From Pithys albifrons albifrons (taxonomy: Eukaryota > Chordata > Aves > Passeriformes > Thamnophilidae), in assembly GCF_047495875.1 (NCBI RefSeq), contig NC_092463.1:35529724-35593723 (forward strand): a stretch of 64,000 nt of DNA, in the 5' to 3' direction. Shown here piece after piece: positions 58,201 through 64,000 of this stretch. Numbering within the stretch: position 1 is the stretch's first letter; each line of letters begins with the position of its first letter. The position numbers were made by a program, and so were the translations under genes. Under the pieces are notes generated by a model. It worked only from the letters and a program-made list of their open reading frames with translations, had not been told where the DNA came from and did not search any database.

Positions 58201-61200
58201 AAAAGCCTCTCCAAGGTCTTGAAGCTTGCTGTCCTGGTGGGGAGGGTCCTGGGGAGCTCACCAGGGACAGCAGCACCTCTTGTCCACCTCTCAGTTGCAG
58301 CCATGTATGTGGCTCCTCATTTGTAAGCCAACAGCCTGGCTTAGAGGATTGTCTGCAGCCTGCAAAGCTTGCTGTAGGGATGTGATCATCACCGAGGGCT
58401 CATGGAGCAATGGGGTTCTTTCCTTTAGTGGCTTGTTTGCACGGTGTGGGGACTGCTGTGAGTGGGCCCCCCAACGTGACCCTGCTCTCTGCAGGGCATG
58501 AAAGGGCAGTGTCTTCCCAGAAATCCTGTAGGAATGCAGCAACACTGTTGGGCTCTTCCCTCTGCTTCTTCCTTCCCAAGCCACCCTCCCTTGGGCACTG
58601 CTCGTTCATATTTTTAGAAAACACAGTTGATGTTTTTCAGCACTGACTTTGCATGTCAGCAGCCATTGCACAATGAACTCTCAGGGGCCCGTTTATTTTT
58701 CAATCAAGGGTTGTACCCTGCAAGTGTTTTCCACCACATCACCAAGAGCACCCTGGGCTTTAGCTGCTCCAAAATGGCTCCAAATTGTTTGGTGTCCCAC
58801 ATCCTGCTTTAAACCAAGCCTCCCCTGAACCTGTTTTAACCGCTCTTCTCTGTGATCTATTTATCCCCATTTGCTTTCAGGGGGAGTGGGAATGGGCTCA
58901 TTCCTCTTTTAAGGGACCAATGCAGCAATGAGCGGCAAGAACCTCCTTTTCTGCCTCCCTCACACGTTTTTGAGGTAGTCCTACTTTAATCCAGCATGAG
59001 TCCCTTGCAAACTGGAGGGTCTGGAGGCTGGCCACACTTGCTACACGAAGCTCTGTGCTGAGTGGGCACAGCCCATAGCATCCTTTGCAGAATGATGCCC
59101 ACAATAGGGAAATTAGCTTTGGCCTGCTCAGTCAAAGATTTCAATTTATAAAAAGTAAAGTATCAGCCCTCTGGATAGAGAAGGATAATGGTGAGCAGGG
59201 CTTTGTTTCACAGCTAGAGGGTAACTATGGAGATGGGAGGAGCTGTTTATCACCTTTGGTCAGAGAAGATGGCAGGACCAGCAGGAAACTTCAGAGGCTA
59301 CACCCTGGCTGGGCCAAGTCCAGACCTCCTCCCTCACTGGCTGGGCTTGGGGATTCTGTGTGTTAATATGGCATACCTGTGTTAACATTGCATGCCCATC
59401 ATTTCCCACAAAAATAGCTTATTACAGGGAGTTTGTTTCTCCACTCCACTATTGTAAGCACCTGTGGGTTGTGTGGATCCTCTGAAACCATCCTTAGCTA
59501 ACTTGTGTCATCTCCAACTAACCTTTCAGGGCTCTGAGTGTTTTCACATTTTCCTAGCTGGGCTGAGTGCCCTTCCAAATTATCAGCCTGATGCTGCCCA
59601 TGCAGATTTATGTTCTCTGAGAAATGTAACAGTAATTATTCGAATTACAAGAGCCTTCAAAAGTGTAAATATCTCCAAAGTAGGGAAGAATGCCTCAATC
59701 TGGAACTGAAATGACCCTGGCTCCCTAAAATTTGCCCATTATTTTTGTTAGTTTGTCTGTATCCGATGTTTTATCTAGAATGGTATTCTTACTTCCAGCA
59801 TGTGCACATGTGCAAGGCACACTGTCTGCTTACTCTGACATGGTGCCCATACTTCCAGACTCAACCAGGACTCCTTTCTCCCACTAAGGCTTCTCCCCTA
59901 GGTTAACAACTCTTTTAGTTTGTCCTGTTCCTTCCTGTATTTGCTCATCCACTTTGCAAATAAGCTCTCCATAACCCAGGATTTTATTTGTGTTTATTTT
60001 GGGCTTGTTTAGGGTTTTGCTAGGAAAGAGGGCACAATTCTTGAATGGTTCTTAGGACAATGTACTTTGTTTCAGACACAAGCAAACTCTAGTCACACTT
60101 GGCATGTGTAAGTGGCTGTGCAGTGCTGCATTCACATACAGTGGTATATAAAGGGTAATGATAATGTTGCCCAGAAGGCTAACACATCAAAGGCCAAGGA
60201 GCAGTTAAAATGTATTACGAGCTGTTGGCAGTGATTGTGGGGGGTATTTGTGTGCTGCTGATTTGGACAGCCCAAGTAAATGAAACCCCTCTGGATTAAT
60301 TGGTACACCAAAGGGATTTGGAAGAAAATGGAGGTTGATGGAAAATGACAAACAAGGGAAAACATAGATAGCTGGGTATGTTGACCTGTGGTGAGGCACT
60401 TCTGATTAACTTGCAGCTCCCTGCTGTGCCCTGGGAAGCCAAGCAGAGCTGGGGGTGCCCTGCCAGCAGCTCGCCTACTGCTTTGGTGGAAACGGACTGA
60501 GCCCCACCAGCAGCATCTGCAGTGCTGCTATTGCAACATATCCAAGTGTGTAGTTAGAAGTGAGACTTACCAGGTGTCTTGTGACACCTGGACACAGGGC
60601 AAGAGTTTAATTAGTTTAATTACTTTTAATGACATGGGGTACTGGAGGAGGAAGAGGAGGCCGTGTGGTGCCTGGTGTCACAGAGTGACTGAAGCTGGGA
60701 ACTTGAAGATTGATATGCACAGAGACTGCTGGCTGAATCAGATGACAACCAGCATGGGGAATATTGAATGATACACTCCCATCTTTTACCAGGATACCTG
60801 TATTACAACTACTACTATTATGTGGTTTATTATTAATGTTTCAATTTTTCGTAAACGACATCTAACCTAAGGGTTACACTGACAGTTGTATAGACTCCAG
60901 TTGTACAGGCTCACTCATGTGTTAGTTGACCAGCTGGAGCAGGACCAGTGAACACAGCATGCCCTTGCAGACCTACCTGCCTGGTTGTTGGGGCAGGATA
61001 CTCATGCTGGTGACAGTGGGCAACTGGTGCTGACCTGAGGGTCTTTCACACATCCACAGTGGGGCTGCAAAAGAGGGTCCTAGTCTTTTCCCTGATCAGC
61101 AGCTGTGTTTACCAATGAGTTTCCAAAAGAATTTCACCAAAGCCAACAGGCCATGACCTGTGCTGGTATTGGTGATCTCTCATCTGGACATCACATAGTT

Positions 61201-62080
61201 CATCCTATTGAGTACTTCCTCAGTCCTCTTGTCATGGTCTTACCTCCTCATTGCTGACTCTGGTAGAGACACTTTTTTACTGCTAGTCTTGATGAGACAC
61301 CTCACAGTTTGGGTGGTTTCCTGTTCCGTTACACCGGTTTCCCTGCAGCTCAAGAGTTTGCTTCATTCTCGTACCCAATGCTGTGCTCCCCATATTTCTC
61401 TCTTGCAGACTTCAGGAATCCTTGCAATGGGACAAAAAGCACAGAAGATGCTTCTGGTCACCTGGTGATTCACAAGATCTCTTTCTTCTCACATTGCCCT
61501 TTCCGTGCATGGGTGAAAGGAAGGAAAAGGCTGCTCAAACTGGCAGGCTCTGCCAACCTCGTGTCCTTCTGGCAGCTGTGTGGGTGTGATGGGGATGGAA
61601 GGTAAAACAACACAATTCCAGAGGGGCCTTTCTCTGTCCTTTTCCTAAGCATACTTATGAGAATAATAGAGTAAAGCTGGCAGAAAGAGAAGGAAATCAC
61701 GTTATTGTATGCACAGGTACGATTGATCATCTCCCCAAGACCTGGACCCAAGTCTGTCAGGCTCCTGTCTTGTCTCCCAGCTCATTGTCACAGATGATTT
61801 AAAGCATGGCTCAGCTCTGCAGCCTCCATCACTACCTATCCCACTGTCCTGCTGGCATGTCCTCCTTCACTCTGTAGGTATCCCAGGAAAACCCTTGCTT
61901 TCTGCTTGTAGCAGGGTGGGAGAAGCAGCAGTCTTCTGCACATATTTAATATAGTGAGGCCATAAGAATGAGCACCACCAACTTATTTCTGACACGTTTC
62001 TGAAAAATTCCTTGTTTCTCCCATAAATCCAAGTCATATATATAAAGAATCTGTTTTCAATTGTAAAGCTAAAGAAAAGC
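52216..62080. other. Intergenic, no gene seen
   Basis: Roughly 10 kb with no recognised exon, RNA gene or clear transposable element. SMOC1 would be expected further to the right by synteny with human, and none of its domains (Kazal, thyroglobulin type 1, EF-hand) was seen. Local features are a short repeated AATACAAGATA pattern near 52697-52746 and a small inverted repeat near 52935-52972. Confidence 0.55.
52935..52972. repeat. Short inverted repeat (11-bp arms, 16-bp loop)
   Basis: ACAATCATGAC at 52935-52945 and GTCATGATTGT at 52962-52972 are perfect inverted arms that could form a hairpin. The flanks show only weak further symmetry. No function is assigned. Confidence 0.6.
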
Positions 62081-62560
62081 ATCAGTTTTAAAATCTACTT
62101 TTAAAGCAAATTGCATTGTAATTGATAATGTTAAACTGAAGTTTTTAAAGTGCTCTCATCCCTGAAAAAATAGAACACTTCATTTTCTGGTGAGTAATGA
62201 TGAAGTGTTTTCTAAAGGTGACTGGGCATAGCACAAAGAGTCCTAAATGTAGTTATTAGCTTATTAAACATAATTAATCTAATCTGGTTGTTAATATTGG
62301 CTATGACTCTGCACGTGAAACGCACTTTGGTTTAGCTAGACAGTTCCTTATGAAAGAACAAAAATTCAGCATTAAAACTTATGCAGCTTACTGAATAATC
62401 ATGTTATTTGTCAGACAAGCAGAAGAATCATCATTGAAGTGCTCCCAAAGTGCCAAATTGGGTAATATACATAATTAGGCTCCATTTGATTCGATATGTG
62501 CCCATGGTAACAGCCACACTCAAGATCCAGGTATTAGTACAGCCTTGAAATAATCTTCAA
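62081..62560. promoter_or_regulatory. Possible conserved non-coding / enhancer-like block
   Basis: An AT-rich stretch free of repeats contains several homeodomain-type cores (ATAATTAATC, ATAATTAGG, TAATTGATAATG) and GTGCCCATGGTAAC at 62498-62511, which matches an RFX-type X-box. The density of such words without simple repeats is typical of developmental conserved elements, but conservation was not measured. It lies in the gap where SMOC1 regulation could sit. Confidence 0.25.
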
Positions 62561-64000
62561 AGGGGTTGATGGCATCAGAGCACATCTGAAGCTTCACTGT
62601 GGAGACGTTTGGAACATAACCTACACACCAATTTTCTCTGTTCCTGTGGTTATTCTTTATTTTATCTTATTATCTTCTATTTTTAAAACAATGCATGCCT
62701 TGGTTCTCAAAGGTGATATACTGCTTCCAAGAAGTGTCACTACACTTTTATCCCTAAAAGGAAGATCTCTTACTCATCTGCATCACATTTTAAAGTCTAG
62801 AGCTTTCCTATATTTAGGGATGAAACCCGACAACTGGCAAGACTGCTGCAAGCTGTTTCTAGGAGGTGGCAACAATCATCACCTGGCAGACAGCCCATCT
62901 CAGATCTACTGGGACAGCCCAGTGATGGATATGGTCTTCTGAATGCTCTTTGAGGCTTTTGAAAAGCCTTGTGAAGAAACTGCAAGGTCTCAGCAAGAAG
63001 ACTGATTTTGCATCCAGTCCAAGCCTCAGAGAGCCTGCAAGGCCTGAGCTACTGCCAACCCACAGGGAATGAATCCGGATGGTACTATTTGGGCAACAGT
63101 GGAACTCAAGGGAGTGTTTAGCTGTAGATGCAATATGAATTGTTCCTGCAGTTTATTTTTACGTGCTTAGAGGGTGAATGAGTTTGGAAGAGTTGGAGAG
63201 AATCAGAGAATTAGCAGAATGAATTATTATTATGGGTTATTTATACAAAATGAGAGAAATAGATCTCCTGGTACAACATTGTATATCCAGGGATTATGAG
63301 AGGTGCTTTTAGAGAAATGCTGGTGGGGAAATATTTAAAAGATTCCCCCCCCCCCTCCAATAAGGAAGAGACCAAGATACAGAAAAGTTTCCACAGATGA
63401 AGGCAACAGGGAAAGACTGATCTGTAGCAGGGAAACCGAGGGAGGGGGTGCTGAGGGTCTGCTGGAAGAGGAGCATGGAGCTCCAGTCCTGGCCAGTTTG
63501 GTTTGGAGGGCTAAGGTGTCTGTGGCTAATCTGGTCATGTTAGCTATCCCATCAGTGCAAGAGAGACACAGTGTACCCCTGTGTGGACAGCTCACTCTGT
63601 AGAAACAAAATAGTATCTGGCATCAAGGGGCCTCTTTGCAGACACATGATGGAGAGGAAATCAACACTGAAAGACCGTGAAAATAAATGTAAAAAGATGT
63701 TTTAGGATGTCTTTTAACTTTTTGGAAGAAGAGGGCTATCTGAAGCCAGTGGGAAACCAGAACAGCTAGAAAGTTTTGGTGAAGATGAGGGGAGCATAGG
63801 GGAAGGCTTTATTCCATAGTTTAGCTGTTACTTGGCACCAAAAATGGGAGCACTTTCTCCAAAGGGCCAGTGACACAACCAGCCACGTTTGTAGCCTTCA
63901 TCTGGATGGCAAGAACACTGTAAGTAGTGTCCACACAAAGTCATCAAACTGGTACTGGTACTGGATGCAGTGTTAAGGGTCACACCTAATGAGACAAAAA
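62561..64000. other. Intergenic to the window end, no gene seen
   Basis: No recognisable exon or RNA gene. A C homopolymer of about ten bases sits near 63346-63356. The minus-strand frame at 63335-63595 is low-complexity Ser/Pro and not supported. Confidence 0.55.

Overview
This window is vertebrate nuclear DNA and almost certainly avian. It carries split genes with GT-AG introns, several fragments of CR1 LINEs (the dominant bird retrotransposon), a CpG-island promoter, and the gene order SUSD6 > SRSF5 > SLC10A1(-), which matches the human chromosome 14 neighbourhood. Nothing bacterial or viral-genomic is present, and most long open frames are chance frames in introns, UTRs or the CpG island.

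Layout. (1) 1-12404 is non-coding, probably an upstream intron of SUSD6; the signal-peptide exon was not found. (2) 12405-19361 holds the last four coding exons of SUSD6 on the + strand: sushi domain, transmembrane segment, cytoplasmic tail with an LPSY motif, and an 8-codon terminal exon. A roughly 5.4 kb 3' UTR runs to about 24.73 kb. (3) 24.7-40.3 kb is intergenic and holds a CR1 fragment, a probable solo ERV LTR, a composite SINE and a second CR1 tail. (4) 40.33-45.37 kb is SRSF5 (+), complete: CpG-island promoter, seven coding exons encoding 264 aa with two RRMs and an RS tail, and a 3' UTR. Its intron 5 contains an unusual block bounded by splice sites that looks like the unproductive-splicing element expected of SR genes. 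(5) 47.25-49.13 kb (-) holds recognisable but broken exons of the bile-acid transporter SLC10A1 (NTCP). It has an in-frame stop, several frameshifts and a lost splice acceptor, so it is probably a unitary pseudogene. (6) 49.1-64 kb is intergenic towards where SMOC1 would be expected. It holds only a small GC-rich island near 52.1 kb and a possible conserved non-coding block near 62.1-62.55 kb.

The most unusual elements are the decayed SLC10A1 and three copies of a dimeric SINE. The SINE is built from a tRNA-Gln-like head, a 5S-rRNA-like segment and a shared body ending in a simple-repeat tail, and all three copies are flanked by target-site duplications. SUSD6 is a membrane adaptor and SRSF5 a nuclear splicing factor; they share only the locus, not a pathway. 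I could not run searches: orthology rests on recognition of protein sequence, exon phases and synteny.
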